DNA of 64,000 nucleotides, taken from positions 806,001-870,000 of the forward strand of contig NZ_JAOWPS010000004.1 in NCBI RefSeq assembly GCF_025753795.1. The letters are read 5' to 3'. Both the position numbers and the translations under genes were made by a program. Shown here piece after piece: positions 27,907 through 36,976 of the stretch. Within the stretch, counting starts at the first letter, position 1. Each line of letters begins with the position of its first letter. The stretch is from Mesorhizobium sp. YC-39 (GTDB taxonomy: Bacteria > Pseudomonadota > Alphaproteobacteria > Rhizobiales > Rhizobiaceae). The notes under the pieces were generated by a model. The model saw only the letters and a program-made list of their open reading frames with translations. It was not told where the DNA came from and ran no database searches.

Positions 27907-29343
27907 ATGACGCCGGACCTTCTCTCCAGCCTGTCGCTCTCGACACCAGAGCTGATCCTCGCCATCGGCGCCCTGGCGCTGCTGATGGTGGGCGCCTATT
28001 CGCGCTCCAACACCACCAGCACGGTGACCGGTCTTGCCGTCGCCGTCCTGGTACTCGCCGGCATCTGGCTGATCTTTTCCACCGGGCAGGGCAATGCTTA
28101 CGGCGAAGCCTTCGTCCAGGATCCCTTCTCTCGCTTCATGAAGGTGCTGGCGCTGATCGGCTCGGCGGTGACGCTGGTGATGTCGATGCGCTTCGCCAAG
28201 GCGGAGCATTTCGACAAGTTCGAATATCCGGTGCTGATCCTGCTCTGCACGCTCGGCATGATGCTGATGATCTCGGCCAATGGCATGATCGGGCTCTATC
28301 TCGGCCTCGAACTGCAATCGCTGGCGATCTACGTGCTGGCGGCGATCAATCGCGACAATCTGCGCTCGACCGAGGCGGGCCTGAAGTATTTCGTGCTTGG
28401 CGCGCTGTCGTCGGGCATGCTGCTCTACGGCATCAGCCTCGTCTACGGCTACACCGGCAATACCGGCTTCCAGGAGATCGCCACGGCGCTCGGCAGTGGC
28501 GAGCGCCAGCTTGGCCTCGTCTTCGGCCTGGTCTTCGTGCTGGCCGGCCTCGCCTTCAAGATATCGGCGGTGCCGTTCCATATGTGGACGCCTGACGTCT
28601 ATGAAGGCGCGCCGACGCCGGTGACGGCCTTCCTGGCGGCAGCACCCAAGATGGCGGCAATGGCGCTGATCGTGCGCGTCACCATGGGCGCGTTCAAGCC
28701 GATCGCCTCCGACTGGCAGCAGATCATCGTCTTCATCTCGATCGCCTCGATGGCGCTCGGCGCCTTCGCGGCCATCGGCCAGACCAACATCAAGCGGCTG
28801 ATGGCCTACTCCTCGATCGGCCATATGGGCTACGCGCTGGTCGGCCTTGCCGCCAACAGCCAGGCCGGCGTGCGCGGCGTCGCCATCTACATGCTGATCT
28901 ATCTGGTGATGACGCTCGGCACCTTCGCCTTCATCCTCGCCATGCGGCGCAAGGAAGGCAATGTCGAACAAATTAGCGATCTTGCCGGCCTGTCCTCGAC
29001 CAATCCGATCATGGCGACGATCCTGACCATACTGATGTTCTCGCTGGCCGGCATCCCGCCGCTCGCCGGCTTCTGGGGGAAGTGGTACGTGTTCCTGGCC
29101 GCCATCAACGCCAATCTCTATGCGCTGGCGATCATTGGCGTTCTGGCCTCGGTGGTAGGCGCCTACTATTATCTGCGCATCATCAAGATCATGTGGTTCG
29201 ATGAGCCGGTCGGCGGCTTCGTGCCGATGGCGACCGAATTGCGTGTCGTGCTCGGCGTCAGTGGCGCCTTCGTGCTGTTTTACGTGCTGATCGGCGGGCC
29301 GATCGGCACCTATGCCGAAGCCGCCGCAAAGACCTTCTTTTAG
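27907..29343 (+). CDS. nuoN: NADH-quinone oxidoreductase subunit N
   Basis: 478 residues. ND2-type antiporter subunit: LGLELQSLAIYVLAAINRDN, FHMWTPDVYEGAPTPVTAFL and KRLMAYSSIGHMGYALVGL are its signatures. Start ATG at 27907 (MTPDLLSSLS); the frame is open upstream but that part overlaps nuoM. birA follows 5 bases after the stop. Confidence 0.97.
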   Translation: MTPDLLSSLSLSTPELILAIGALALLMVGAYSRSNTTSTVTGLAVAVLVLAGIWLIFSTGQGNAYGEAFVQDPFSRFMKVLALIGSAVTLVMSMRFAKAEHFDKFEYPVLILLCTLGMMLMISANGMIGLYLGLELQSLAIYVLAAINRDNLRSTEAGLKYFVLGALSSGMLLYGISLVYGYTGNTGFQEIATALGSGERQLGLVFGLVFVLAGLAFKISAVPFHMWTPDVYEGAPTPVTAFLAAAPKMAAMALIVRVTMGAFKPIASDWQQIIVFISIASMALGAFAAIGQTNIKRLMAYSSIGHMGYALVGLAANSQAGVRGVAIYMLIYLVMTLGTFAFILAMRRKEGNVEQISDLAGLSSTNPIMATILTILMFSLAGIPPLAGFWGKWYVFLAAINANLYALAIIGVLASVVGAYYYLRIIKIMWFDEPVGGFVPMATELRVVLGVSGAFVLFYVLIGGPIGTYAEAAAKTFF

Positions 29344-29348
29344 ACGGG

Positions 29349-30170
29349 ATGGCATTTCGGCTGGCTCCAACCGCAGCGTCGGACGGCTTCCGGCTCGAAG
29401 CGCATGAGACAGTCGGTTCCACCAACGCGCTGGCGCTCGACCATGCGCGCGCGGGTGATCCCGGCAAGCTCTGGGTCGTTTCAAAGAAGCAGGAAAGCGG
29501 ACGTGGCCGGCGCGGCCGGGTCTGGGCGACGCCCGAGGGCAATCTGGCGGCGACGTTGCTGGTCGTCACCACTGCCGAGCTTCGGCTTGCCGCGACGCTC
29601 GGCTTCGTCGCGGGACTGGCGCTGGCCGATGCGCTCGACGCCGTCGTGCCGAAGGGCAGGATCTCGATCGGCCTCGATGGCGCCAGCGAAGGCAAGAACC
29701 GTTTCGAGCTGAAATGGCCGAACGACGTGCTCGCCTCCGGCGCCAAGCTTGCCGGCATCCTGCTGGAATCGGCGATATTAGAAGGCGGCCGCTTCGCGGT
29801 GGCGGTCGGCATCGGCGTCAATGTGGTGGCATACCCCAAGGATTTACCTTATCCGGCTACATCGCTTTACGCGCTGGGCGCCGTCTGCGATGCCGAGACA
29901 TTGTTTCTGGCGCTGTCGGATGCCTGGAGCGAGAATGCGCGGCTGTGGAACGAAGGACGCGGGCTGTCAGCCGTCAGACGGCGCTGGCTGGAGCGTGCGG
30001 CGGGGCTTGGCGGGCAGGTTGCTGTCAGAATTGACGGTAATGTGGTTCGCGGCACCTTCGAGACCATTGACGAGCACTGCCGTTTCGTGATCCGCGACGA
30101 TGAGGGTTCGGTTCTGACGATCGCCGCCGGCGACGTACATTTCGGCGCGGTTGCGTCAGCCCGGGTTTGA
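29349..30170 (+). CDS. birA: Biotin--[acetyl-CoA-carboxylase] ligase
   Basis: 273 residues. The catalytic loop GRGRRGRVWATPEGNL and KWPNDVL are the biotin-ligase motifs, and GIGVNVVAYP completes the site. It attaches biotin to carboxylase BCCP domains. There is no N-terminal DNA-binding domain, so it is a group-I ligase that cannot repress biotin genes like E. coli BirA. It follows nuoN closely and is probably in the same transcript; rnj follows. Confidence 0.93.
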   Translation: MAFRLAPTAASDGFRLEAHETVGSTNALALDHARAGDPGKLWVVSKKQESGRGRRGRVWATPEGNLAATLLVVTTAELRLAATLGFVAGLALADALDAVVPKGRISIGLDGASEGKNRFELKWPNDVLASGAKLAGILLESAILEGGRFAVAVGIGVNVVAYPKDLPYPATSLYALGAVCDAETLFLALSDAWSENARLWNEGRGLSAVRRRWLERAAGLGGQVAVRIDGNVVRGTFETIDEHCRFVIRDDEGSVLTIAAGDVHFGAVASARV

Positions 30171-30205
30171 TCGGCGGGCTTTGACCGGCCAGGAAAGGAA
30201 AGATC

Positions 30206-31876
30206 ATGGCGACAGCGGAAAACGCCGAACTCGTCTTCGTGCCGCTCGGCGGCGTCGGCGAGATCGGCATGAACTTCGCCCTCTATGGCTATGGGCCGGC
30301 CAATGCGCGTGAATGGATCGTCGTCGATGTCGGCGTTACCTTTCCCGACGCCGCGCATCCGGGCGTCGACCTGATCCTGCCCGACACGCGCTTCATCGAG
30401 GAGAACCTCGCCAATCTGCGCGGCATCGTCATCACCCATGCGCATGAGGACCATTACGGCGCGCTGCACGACATCTGGCCGAAGCTCAAGGCGCCGGTGT
30501 GGATGACGCCGTTCACCGCCGGCCTGCTGGAGGCCAAGCGGCAGGGCGAGCAGGGCGCGCCGAAGATCCCGACGACGATCTACCGGGCCGGCGAAAAGTT
30601 CACCATCGGCCCGTTCGAGATCGAGGCCATTCCAGTGGCGCACTCCATTCCGGAACCGATGTCGTTGGCGATCACGACGCCGGCCGGCACCATCATCCAT
30701 ACCGGCGACTGGAAGATCGATCCGGAGCCGACCATCGGCCCCAAAACCGACGAGGCGCGTTTCCGCGCCTATGGCGACAAGGGCGTGCTGGCGCTGATCT
30801 GCGATTCCACCAACGCGCTGCGGGAAGGGGAGTCGCCGTCGGAAGTGGCGGTGGGCGAGGGCCTCAAGGGCGTCATCCAGAGTGCCGCGGGCCGCGTCGC
30901 CGTCACCACTTTCTCCTCCAATGTCGGGCGCATCGTTTCCATTGCCAAGGCGGCGCGGGACGCTGGCCGCCAGTGCCTGGTGCTCGGCCGTTCGCTGAAG
31001 CGCGTCATCGATGTGGCGGGCGAACTCGGCTATATGGACGGGCTGCCCGAATTTATCGCCGAAGAAGATTACGGTTTCATCCCGCGCGAAAACCTCGTCA
31101 TCATCTGCACCGGCAGCCAGGGCGAGCCGCTCGCCGCGCTCGCCAAGCTGTCGCGCGACGAGATGAAATCGGTGTCGCTGACGGCAGGCGACACGGTGGT
31201 GTTTTCCTCGCGTACCATACCCGGCAACGAGAAGGCGATTCTGGAGATCAAGAACCGCCTGATCGATCTCGGCATGAAGATCATCGAGGACGGCGATGCG
31301 CTGGTGCACGTTTCCGGCCATCCCCGCCGCAATGAATTGCGCAAGATGTATGAGTGGGTGCGCCCGCTGATCGGCGTTCCCGTGCATGGTGAGGCGGCGC
31401 ATCTGGTGGCCCAGGGGTCACTGATGTCGATGTCCGGCATCGGCCAGGTGGCGCAGGTGCGCGACGGCGATATGCTGAGGCTCTATCCAGGTGCCGCCAC
31501 GATCATCGACCAGGTGCCGTTCGGCCGCATCTACAAGGACGGTCGCCTGATCGGCACCGACCAGGCGATGGGCATTCGCGATCGGCGCAAACTGTCCTTC
31601 GCCGGCCATGTCGCCGTCAATGTCGTGCTCGATGACAAATATGAGCTCGCCGGCGATCCCGATCTGGTCGCCATCGGTGTCGCCGAGGCTGATGCCAGCG
31701 GCGAGACCCTGGAAGACCTGATGCTCGATGCGGCAATCGGCGCCGTGGACTCCATCCCCCGTCAGCGCCGAAAAGACCTGGACCTCGTGCAGGAGGCGGT
31801 GCGCCGTGCCGTGCGCGGTGCTGCCAACGAAGCCTGGGGCAAGAAGCCGCTGGTGACGGTGTTCGTCACAAGGTGA
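30206..31876 (+). CDS. rnj: Ribonuclease J
   Basis: 556 residues. The metallo-beta-lactamase motif THAHEDHYGAL lies at about residues 76-86, followed by the beta-CASP blocks ALICDSTNAL, TTFSSNVGRI, and VIICTGSQGEP, HVSGHPRRNE and PVHGEAAHL. RNase J is a 5'-3' exonuclease and endonuclease of mRNA and rRNA. The conserved order birA-rnj-mce is common in alphaproteobacteria. Confidence 0.95.
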   Translation: MATAENAELVFVPLGGVGEIGMNFALYGYGPANAREWIVVDVGVTFPDAAHPGVDLILPDTRFIEENLANLRGIVITHAHEDHYGALHDIWPKLKAPVWMTPFTAGLLEAKRQGEQGAPKIPTTIYRAGEKFTIGPFEIEAIPVAHSIPEPMSLAITTPAGTIIHTGDWKIDPEPTIGPKTDEARFRAYGDKGVLALICDSTNALREGESPSEVAVGEGLKGVIQSAAGRVAVTTFSSNVGRIVSIAKAARDAGRQCLVLGRSLKRVIDVAGELGYMDGLPEFIAEEDYGFIPRENLVIICTGSQGEPLAALAKLSRDEMKSVSLTAGDTVVFSSRTIPGNEKAILEIKNRLIDLGMKIIEDGDALVHVSGHPRRNELRKMYEWVRPLIGVPVHGEAAHLVAQGSLMSMSGIGQVAQVRDGDMLRLYPGAATIIDQVPFGRIYKDGRLIGTDQAMGIRDRRKLSFAGHVAVNVVLDDKYELAGDPDLVAIGVAEADASGETLEDLMLDAAIGAVDSIPRQRRKDLDLVQEAVRRAVRGAANEAWGKKPLVTVFVTR

Positions 31877-31883
31877 GGGAATA

Positions 31884-31950
31884 GGGATTAGGCAGTAGGC
31901 AATAGCAGAAGGCGGCCAAACTTTTTCTCTACTGCCTACTGCCTAATCCC
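31884..31950. repeat. 22-base inverted repeat after rnj
   Basis: Arms 31884-31905 and 31929-31950 (GGGATTAGGCAGTAGGC... and its inverse) match over 22 bases with one mismatch and enclose a 23-base T-rich loop. It fills the rnj-mce gap. It could act as a transcript-stability or weak termination hairpin, or be a copy of a dispersed repeat. It contains internal GCAGTAGGC heptad-like repeats. Confidence 0.75.
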
Positions 31951-31965
31951 CTGAGGATACTGCCA

Positions 31966-32370
31966 ATGCTCGGACGCCTGAACCATGTCGCGCTTGCCGT
32001 GCCGGATCTGGCCGCGGCGACCGCGGCCTATCGCGATACGCTCGGCGCTCGGGTGACCGCGCCGCAGGCGCTGCCGGAACACGGCGTGACCGTGGTGTTC
32101 GTCGATGTCGGCAACACCAAGATCGAGTTGCTTGAGCCGCTCGGCGCGGGGTCGCCCATCCAGGCGTTCCTTGAGAAGAACCCCTCGGGCGGCATGCATC
32201 ATGTCTGCTATGAAGTGGACGATATCCTGGCCGCGCGGGACCAACTCAAGGCAGCCGGCGCGCGTGTTTTGGGCGACGGCAGCCCCAAGACCGGCGCGCA
32301 CGGCAAGCCGGTGCTGTTCCTGCACCCCAAGGATTTCTTCGGCACGCTGGTCGAACTGGAGCAAGCATGA
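31966..32370 (+). CDS. mce: Methylmalonyl-CoA epimerase
   Basis: 134 residues, a vicinal-oxygen-chelate fold. RLNHVALAVPDLAAATAAYR, KIELLEPLG and GMHHVCYEVDDI carry the metal-binding His and Glu residues. It converts (S)- to (R)-methylmalonyl-CoA before the cobalamin-dependent mutase, so its activity links to the cobalamin genes here. Its stop overlaps the next ATG (ATGA). Confidence 0.92.
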   Translation: MLGRLNHVALAVPDLAAATAAYRDTLGARVTAPQALPEHGVTVVFVDVGNTKIELLEPLGAGSPIQAFLEKNPSGGMHHVCYEVDDILAARDQLKAAGARVLGDGSPKTGAHGKPVLFLHPKDFFGTLVELEQA

Positions 32371-32651
32371 GCTGGGTTTCGTTCATCGCCCTGTTCTTCG
32401 CCACCTGGTGGGTCGTGCTGTTCGCCGTGCTGCCGTTCAGCATGCGGACGCAGGATGAAGACGAGGACGTGACGCTGGGCACGGTTCCGAGCGCGCCGCG
32501 CGGACCGCATATGCTGCGCGCCGTGCTCAGGACGACGGTCGCCACGCTGGTCCTCATGGGCATCTTCTACGGCATCACCAGGGGGCTCGGACTCGGCATC
32601 GACGACATCCCGCACATCGTGCCGGACTTCAACCAGATGCCCAAGCATTAG
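32367..32651 (+). CDS. DUF1467 family membrane protein
   Basis: 94 residues; a hydrophobic segment at about 3-23 (WVSFIALFFATWWVVLFAVL) and another at about 57-73 (TVATLVLMGIFYGI), with a DEDED-rich loop. DUF1467 proteins sit next to mce and proS in many alphaproteobacteria. Function unknown. ATGA overlap with mce. Confidence 0.88.
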   Translation: MSWVSFIALFFATWWVVLFAVLPFSMRTQDEDEDVTLGTVPSAPRGPHMLRAVLRTTVATLVLMGIFYGITRGLGLGIDDIPHIVPDFNQMPKH

Positions 32652-32901
32652 CGTCGCCGAAAGGCTCTTTTCCTCGTCCTGAACGCAGGCGCCGATCGGC
32701 GCCGAAAAACAAAGCCGGCTTCCGGATTTATCGTGCTGCCGTGAGCGCGCGCCACGCCCCAAGGATTCATCTTACGCGCGTAAATTTCTTGTTTTATGCG
32801 CGTTAGCGGGTAATCTCGCCTCAGGCCCATGGGCAGGCTTTGAGCGACAGGCGTGGGATAAAGCAATTTGGCAATACGCTGTGCTAAGCAGATGATTGCA
32901 C

Positions 32902-32931
32902 AAAAAAAATGCAAGGCACGAGGCCTTGCAA
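32902..32931 (-). terminator. Rho-independent terminator (minus strand)
   Basis: Stem GCAAGGC / GCCTTGC with a short CTCG loop (32910-32931), followed on the minus strand by a run of eight T residues. No minus-strand coding sequence ends here, which is why a non-coding RNA is proposed. On the plus strand the trailing T run is absent. Confidence 0.75.
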
Positions 32932-33051
32932 TTTAAACGCGTCCGATCTGTTTCCGGTATCCGGCGGCAGCGAGTAACCGCGCCTAGATCGCATCCTCCC
33001 AAGACTTTGACCGCGTAGGAGAGCAGATTATTCTCCGCCCTCTCGGTTATC
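32902..33051 (-). ncRNA. Candidate small RNA (not identified)
   Basis: A possible minus-strand transcript of about 150 bases. GTGACA (33081-33086) and CTAGTG (33058-33063), spaced 17 bases apart, resemble a sigma-70 promoter. The 3' end has a perfect stem TGCAAGGC / GCCTTGCA followed by eight T residues. The length resembles 6S RNA, but the sequence was not recognised as one. It could also be an untranslated region of an unseen gene. Detection by RNA-seq would settle it. Confidence 0.42.
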
Positions 33052-33319
33052 GGGGCACACTAGCCTAAGCCGGATGAAATTGTCACGCAGAATTTTGCCT
33101 CGAAACAGGCAATCTCGTGCTGCACTGCACAATAGTGTGGCAGGCGTTGCTTGCGAAACGACCAGCAAGGCCTTGTGCGGCACTGGTGCACCCGTTGCAG
33201 CGCCATTTCGACGCCATGGGCCGGGTTTCCATTCCGCCATGAAATGGCTATGAAGCCGGGGCAAGCAAGCCAGCACCGCGCCGATTCCGGTGCGGCAATC
33301 CTCTCTCACGGATCAGTCC

Positions 33320-34648
33320 ATGCGTTTGTCGCGCTATTTCCTGCCTATACTCAAAGAAAATCCGCGCGAGGCCGAAATCGTCTCGCATCGGCTGATGCTG
33401 CGCGCCGGTATGATCCATCAACAGGGGCAGGGCAGCTTTTCCTGGCTGCCGCTCGGCAAGCGCGTGCTGGACAAGGTCTGCCGGATCATTCGCGAGGAGC
33501 AGGACCGCGCCGGCGCACTCGAAATCCTGATGCCGACCATCCAGTCGGCCGAGCTGTGGCGTGAAAGCGGCCGCTACGAGGACTATGGCAAGGAGATGCT
33601 GCGCATCAAGGACCGGCAGGATCGCGATATGCTCTACGGTCCGACCAATGAGGAAGTGGTCACCGAGATCTTCCGCTCCTATGTCAGATCCTACAAGGAT
33701 CTGCCGATCAACCTCTATCATATCCAATGGAAATTCCGCGACGAGGTGCGGCCGCGCTTCGGCGTCATGCGCTCACGCGAGTTCCTGATGAAGGACGCCT
33801 ATTCCTTCGATCTCGACTATGAGGGCGCCAAGGCCGCCTATAACAGGATGTTCGTGTCCTATCTCAGGACCTTCACGCGCATGGGCCTGCAGGCCATTCC
33901 GATGCGCGCCGACACCGGGCCAATCGGCGGCGATCTCAGCCACGAATTCATCATCCTGGCTGACACCGGCGAGAGCCAGGTGTTCTGCCATCGCGACTAT
34001 CTTTCGCTGGCTGTGCCTGACGAAAACACCGATTTTTCCAACGATGGAGAGATCGGCGGTATCGTGAAGACATGGACGACGCCCTACGCCGCCACCGACG
34101 AAATGCATGACGAGGCGGCCTGGGAGAAGGTCTCGACAAGCGACCGCGTCTCGGCGCGTGGCATCGAGGTCGGGCATATCTTCCATTTCGGCGACAAATA
34201 CTCCAAGCCGATGGGCGCCAAGGTAACCGGACCCGACGGCAAGGACCATTTCGTCTCCGGAGGCTCCTACGGCATCGGACCCTCGCGGCTGGTCGCGGCC
34301 ATCATCGAAGCCAGCCATGACGACAACGGCATCATCTGGCCGGAAGCGGTGGCGCCGTTCGATGTCGGCCTGATCAACATGAAGGCCGGTGATGCCGACT
34401 GCGACCGCGTCAGCGGCGAGCTTTATGCGGCACTGACCGCCGCAGGCAAGGACGTGCTCTACGACGACACCGACCAGCGGCCAGGCGGCAAGTTCGCCAC
34501 CGCCGACCTGATCGGCCTGCCGTGGCAGGTGATCGTCGGGCCGCGCGGCGTGGCCGCCGGCGAGGTCGAGGTCAAGAACCGCAAGACCGGCGAGCGCGAG
34601 ACGCTGCCGCTCGCGGATTTGAAAAAGCGTTTCGGTATCGCCGCGTGA
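33320..34648 (+). CDS. proS: Prolyl-tRNA synthetase (alphaproteobacterial short form)
   Basis: 442 residues, class II aminoacyl-tRNA synthetase. Family segments are MRLSRYFLPILKENP, GPTNEEVVTEIF, KFRDEVRPRFGVMRSREFLM and FVSGGSYGIGPSRL. The length is well below the 570 residues of E. coli ProRS because the large editing insertion is absent. Start at 33320 (ATGCGTTTGTCG). The last 4 bases overlap the lolC GTG start. Confidence 0.95.
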   Translation: MRLSRYFLPILKENPREAEIVSHRLMLRAGMIHQQGQGSFSWLPLGKRVLDKVCRIIREEQDRAGALEILMPTIQSAELWRESGRYEDYGKEMLRIKDRQDRDMLYGPTNEEVVTEIFRSYVRSYKDLPINLYHIQWKFRDEVRPRFGVMRSREFLMKDAYSFDLDYEGAKAAYNRMFVSYLRTFTRMGLQAIPMRADTGPIGGDLSHEFIILADTGESQVFCHRDYLSLAVPDENTDFSNDGEIGGIVKTWTTPYAATDEMHDEAAWEKVSTSDRVSARGIEVGHIFHFGDKYSKPMGAKVTGPDGKDHFVSGGSYGIGPSRLVAAIIEASHDDNGIIWPEAVAPFDVGLINMKAGDADCDRVSGELYAALTAAGKDVLYDDTDQRPGGKFATADLIGLPWQVIVGPRGVAAGEVEVKNRKTGERETLPLADLKKRFGIAA

Positions 34649-35931
34649 CTGAGGCGGCAGCAGCGGCACCTACGGCCGCCGGACCCTTCTCCGTCTTCGA
34701 GCGCATGGTGGCGTGGCGCTATCTGCGCTCGCGCCGCAAGGAAACGGTGATCTCTGTCATCGCCTCGATTTCCTTTCTCGGCATTATGCTGGGTGTCGCC
34801 ACGCTGATCGTCGTCATGGCCGTCATGAACGGGTTCCGCGCCGAGTTGCTGACGCGGATCCTCGGTGTCAACGGCCATCTGATCGTGCAGCCGCTGGATA
34901 TGCCGCTGGAGGACTATGCGCAGGTCGCCAGCCGCATCAACGGCGTGTCCGGCGTCAAATACGCGATTCCGCTGATCGACGGGCAGGTGCTGGCGCAAGG
35001 CAATATTGGCGGCGGCACTGGCGCGCTGGTGCGCGGCATACGCGGCGAGGATCTGGGCAAGATCTCGATCGTCGCCAACAACATCAAGCAGGGTTCGATC
35101 GTCGGCTTCGACACGGGTGAGGGCGTCGCCATCGGCAGCCGCATGGCCGAGAATCTCGGCCTCGTGCTCGGCGATACCATCACGCTGATCTCGCCTGACG
35201 GCGATGTCACGCCACTCGGCACGACGCCGCGGATGAAGGGCTATCCGATCACGGCGATCTTCGAGGTTGGCATGTCGGAGTATGATAGCTCCATCGTCTA
35301 CATGCCGTTTTCGGAAGCGCAGCTCTATTTCAACATGGACGGCCGTGCTCAGACAATCGAGGTCTATGTCGACAATCCCGACAATGTCGACGCGCTGAAA
35401 CCAAAGGTCGAGGAGGCCGCCCAGCGCCCGGTCAATCTCGTCGACTGGCGGGAGCGCAACAAGACCTTCTTCGACGCGCTGCAGGTCGAGCGCAACGTCA
35501 TGTTCATGATCCTGACGCTGATCGTGCTGGTGGCGGCGCTCAACATCATCTCGGGCCTGATCATGCTGGTGAAGGACAAGGGCCACGACATCGCCATCCT
35601 GCGCACCATGGGCGCCACGCGTGGCGCCATCCTGCGCATCTTCCTGATGACGGGTGCGGCGATCGGCGTGGTCGGCACCATAGCCGGCGTGCTGCTCGGC
35701 GTCGTCATCTGCCTCAACGTGGAGCGTATCCGCCAGTTCTTTTCCTGGCTGGCCAATGAGCGGCTGTTCAACCCCGAGCTCTATTTCCTCAGCCAGTTGC
35801 CAGCCCGCATGGACGCCAGCGAGACGATCTCGGTGGTGCTGATGGCGCTGGTGCTGTCGTTCCTGGCGACGCTGTTTCCGGCATGGCGCGCGGCCAGGCT
35901 CGATCCGGTCGAAGCGCTGAGGTACGAATGA
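34645..35931 (+). CDS. lolC: Lipoprotein-releasing ABC transporter permease (LolC/LolE family)
   Basis: 428 residues. It has an N-terminal membrane segment (SISFLGIMLGVATLIVVMAV), a long periplasmic domain (about residues 70-270), and three C-terminal helices; VAWRYLRSRRKETVISVIA is the LolC/E signature. It extracts lipoproteins from the inner membrane for LolA. GTG start overlaps the proS stop; the ending RLDPVEALRYE is typical. Confidence 0.93.
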   Translation: MTEAAAAAPTAAGPFSVFERMVAWRYLRSRRKETVISVIASISFLGIMLGVATLIVVMAVMNGFRAELLTRILGVNGHLIVQPLDMPLEDYAQVASRINGVSGVKYAIPLIDGQVLAQGNIGGGTGALVRGIRGEDLGKISIVANNIKQGSIVGFDTGEGVAIGSRMAENLGLVLGDTITLISPDGDVTPLGTTPRMKGYPITAIFEVGMSEYDSSIVYMPFSEAQLYFNMDGRAQTIEVYVDNPDNVDALKPKVEEAAQRPVNLVDWRERNKTFFDALQVERNVMFMILTLIVLVAALNIISGLIMLVKDKGHDIAILRTMGATRGAILRIFLMTGAAIGVVGTIAGVLLGVVICLNVERIRQFFSWLANERLFNPELYFLSQLPARMDASETISVVLMALVLSFLATLFPAWRAARLDPVEALRYE

Positions 35932-36611
35932 TGGCCGAGGCCATTATTGAGCTGAAGAGCGTCGAGCGACACTATGTCCAGGGGCCGCGCAAGCTGACCA
36001 TTCTCAACGGCGCCGATTTTTCGCTCAGGCGCGGCGAGATCGTGGCGCTGGTGGCGCCTTCTGGCACCGGTAAATCGACGCTGCTGCACACGGCCGGACT
36101 GCTGGAGCGGCCGGACGCCGGCGACGTGATCCTGGCCGGCCGCGCCTGCGGGCGGCTCTCCGATGACGAGCGCACGGCGATCCGCCGCAACGATGTCGGC
36201 TTCGTCTATCAGTTCCATCATCTGCTGCCGGAATTCTCGGCACTGGAAAACATTATGATGCCGCAGCTCATCAAAGGGCTGGCGCCCAAGGAGGCTGCCG
36301 AGCGGGCGGCGCAACTGCTCGACTATATGCAGATCGGCAAGCGGGCGCAGCATCGGCCGTCGGAACTCTCCGGCGGCGAACAGCAGCGCGTCGCCATTGC
36401 GCGCGCCGTCGCCAACGCACCCCTGGTGCTGCTTGCCGACGAGCCGACCGGCAACCTCGACCCGGTCACCGCTTCCTATGTGTTCGAAGCGTTGCAGGCG
36501 CTGGTCAAGCAATCGGGCCTGGCGGCGCTGATCGCCACCCACAATCATGAGCTGGCCTCGCGGATGGACCGCCGCGTGACGCTGGCTGACGGCAAGGTCG
36601 TCCCCCTTTAG
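35928..36611 (+). CDS. lolD: Lipoprotein-releasing ABC transporter ATPase
   Basis: 227 residues. Walker A is LVAPSGTGKSTLL, the ABC signature LSGGEQQRVAIARAVAN, and Walker B LVLLADEPTGNLDP. It powers the LolC/E permease. The ATG at 35928 overlaps the lolC stop; the ATG at 35931 is an equal alternative. The short protein (no membrane part) is normal for LolD. Confidence 0.94.
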   Translation: MMAEAIIELKSVERHYVQGPRKLTILNGADFSLRRGEIVALVAPSGTGKSTLLHTAGLLERPDAGDVILAGRACGRLSDDERTAIRRNDVGFVYQFHHLLPEFSALENIMMPQLIKGLAPKEAAERAAQLLDYMQIGKRAQHRPSELSGGEQQRVAIARAVANAPLVLLADEPTGNLDPVTASYVFEALQALVKQSGLAALIATHNHELASRMDRRVTLADGKVVPL

Positions 36612-36919
36612 TAGGGCACGGCGATACTAAGGTGAGGCCGGCCTGCGAAAGGCGGCTTCCTGCGCTTCCGGCCTTCGCCGGCCGTAGCACTCATGAGCGG
36701 TCGCAGCAGTTAAGGCTACGGTCGGCGTAGGCCGGTGCTCACGCGTACCCAAACGTACGCTCCGCTCTGGTTCTCGGAATCCACCATTCTCGACTCGGCC
36801 TGACCTGAGTCTCGACGAGCCCTGGCCGACGCTTGATAACCGGCATTCGCCGCGTCAACCTTTCCTTAACCCTGCCGAATTGATCGCCCGGAATTTCGCG
36901 GTGTGCCCGATAGCGGTCG
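36612..36919. other. Intergenic region after lolD
   Basis: 308 bases without a gene. GC-rich inverted segments such as GGCCTTCGCCGGCC (36668-36681) could be remnants of repeats. A short stretch near 36797-36825 (GGCCTGACCTGAGTCTCGAC) resembles GGCCTGACCTGAATCTCAAC at 38432-38451, beside the stop of the M50 gene, suggesting a repeat or duplication. The SOS promoter begins right after. Confidence 0.5.
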
Positions 36920-36954
36920 TTGACATTCGAACAAAATTAGAACAAAATACGAAC
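36920..36954 (+). promoter_or_regulatory. SOS (LexA) operator over a sigma-70 promoter
   Basis: A TTGACA -35 element (36920-36925) is followed by three GAAC half-sites spaced exactly 7 bases apart: 36929-36932, 36940-36943 and 36951-36954. GAAC-N7-GAAC is the LexA box of alphaproteobacteria, so two overlapping boxes are present. A -10 region (CAAAAT at 36943-36948) overlaps the boxes. Binding of LexA here should block transcription until DNA damage. Confidence 0.85.
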
Positions 36955-36976
36955 ATACCAACAACAGGAGAGAGTT

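Larger units (their letters stand above)
32652..33319. other. Intergenic region before proS
   Basis: 668 bases with no convincing protein gene. It contains a palindrome TTACGCGCGTAA (32772-32783), and a strong minus-strand terminator at 32902-32931 that would end a transcript starting near 33051 (see the separate entry). The start of proS lies 268 bases from that putative start, leaving room for its own promoter, which was not pinned down. Confidence 0.7.

Noticed and set aside
27889..29484. 531-codon minus-strand open frame over nuoN
   Set aside because: Reverse-frame artefact of nuoN; no motifs.
32648..32914. 88-codon minus-strand frame after DUF1467
   Set aside because: It starts at the terminator, has no Shine-Dalgarno and no family match.
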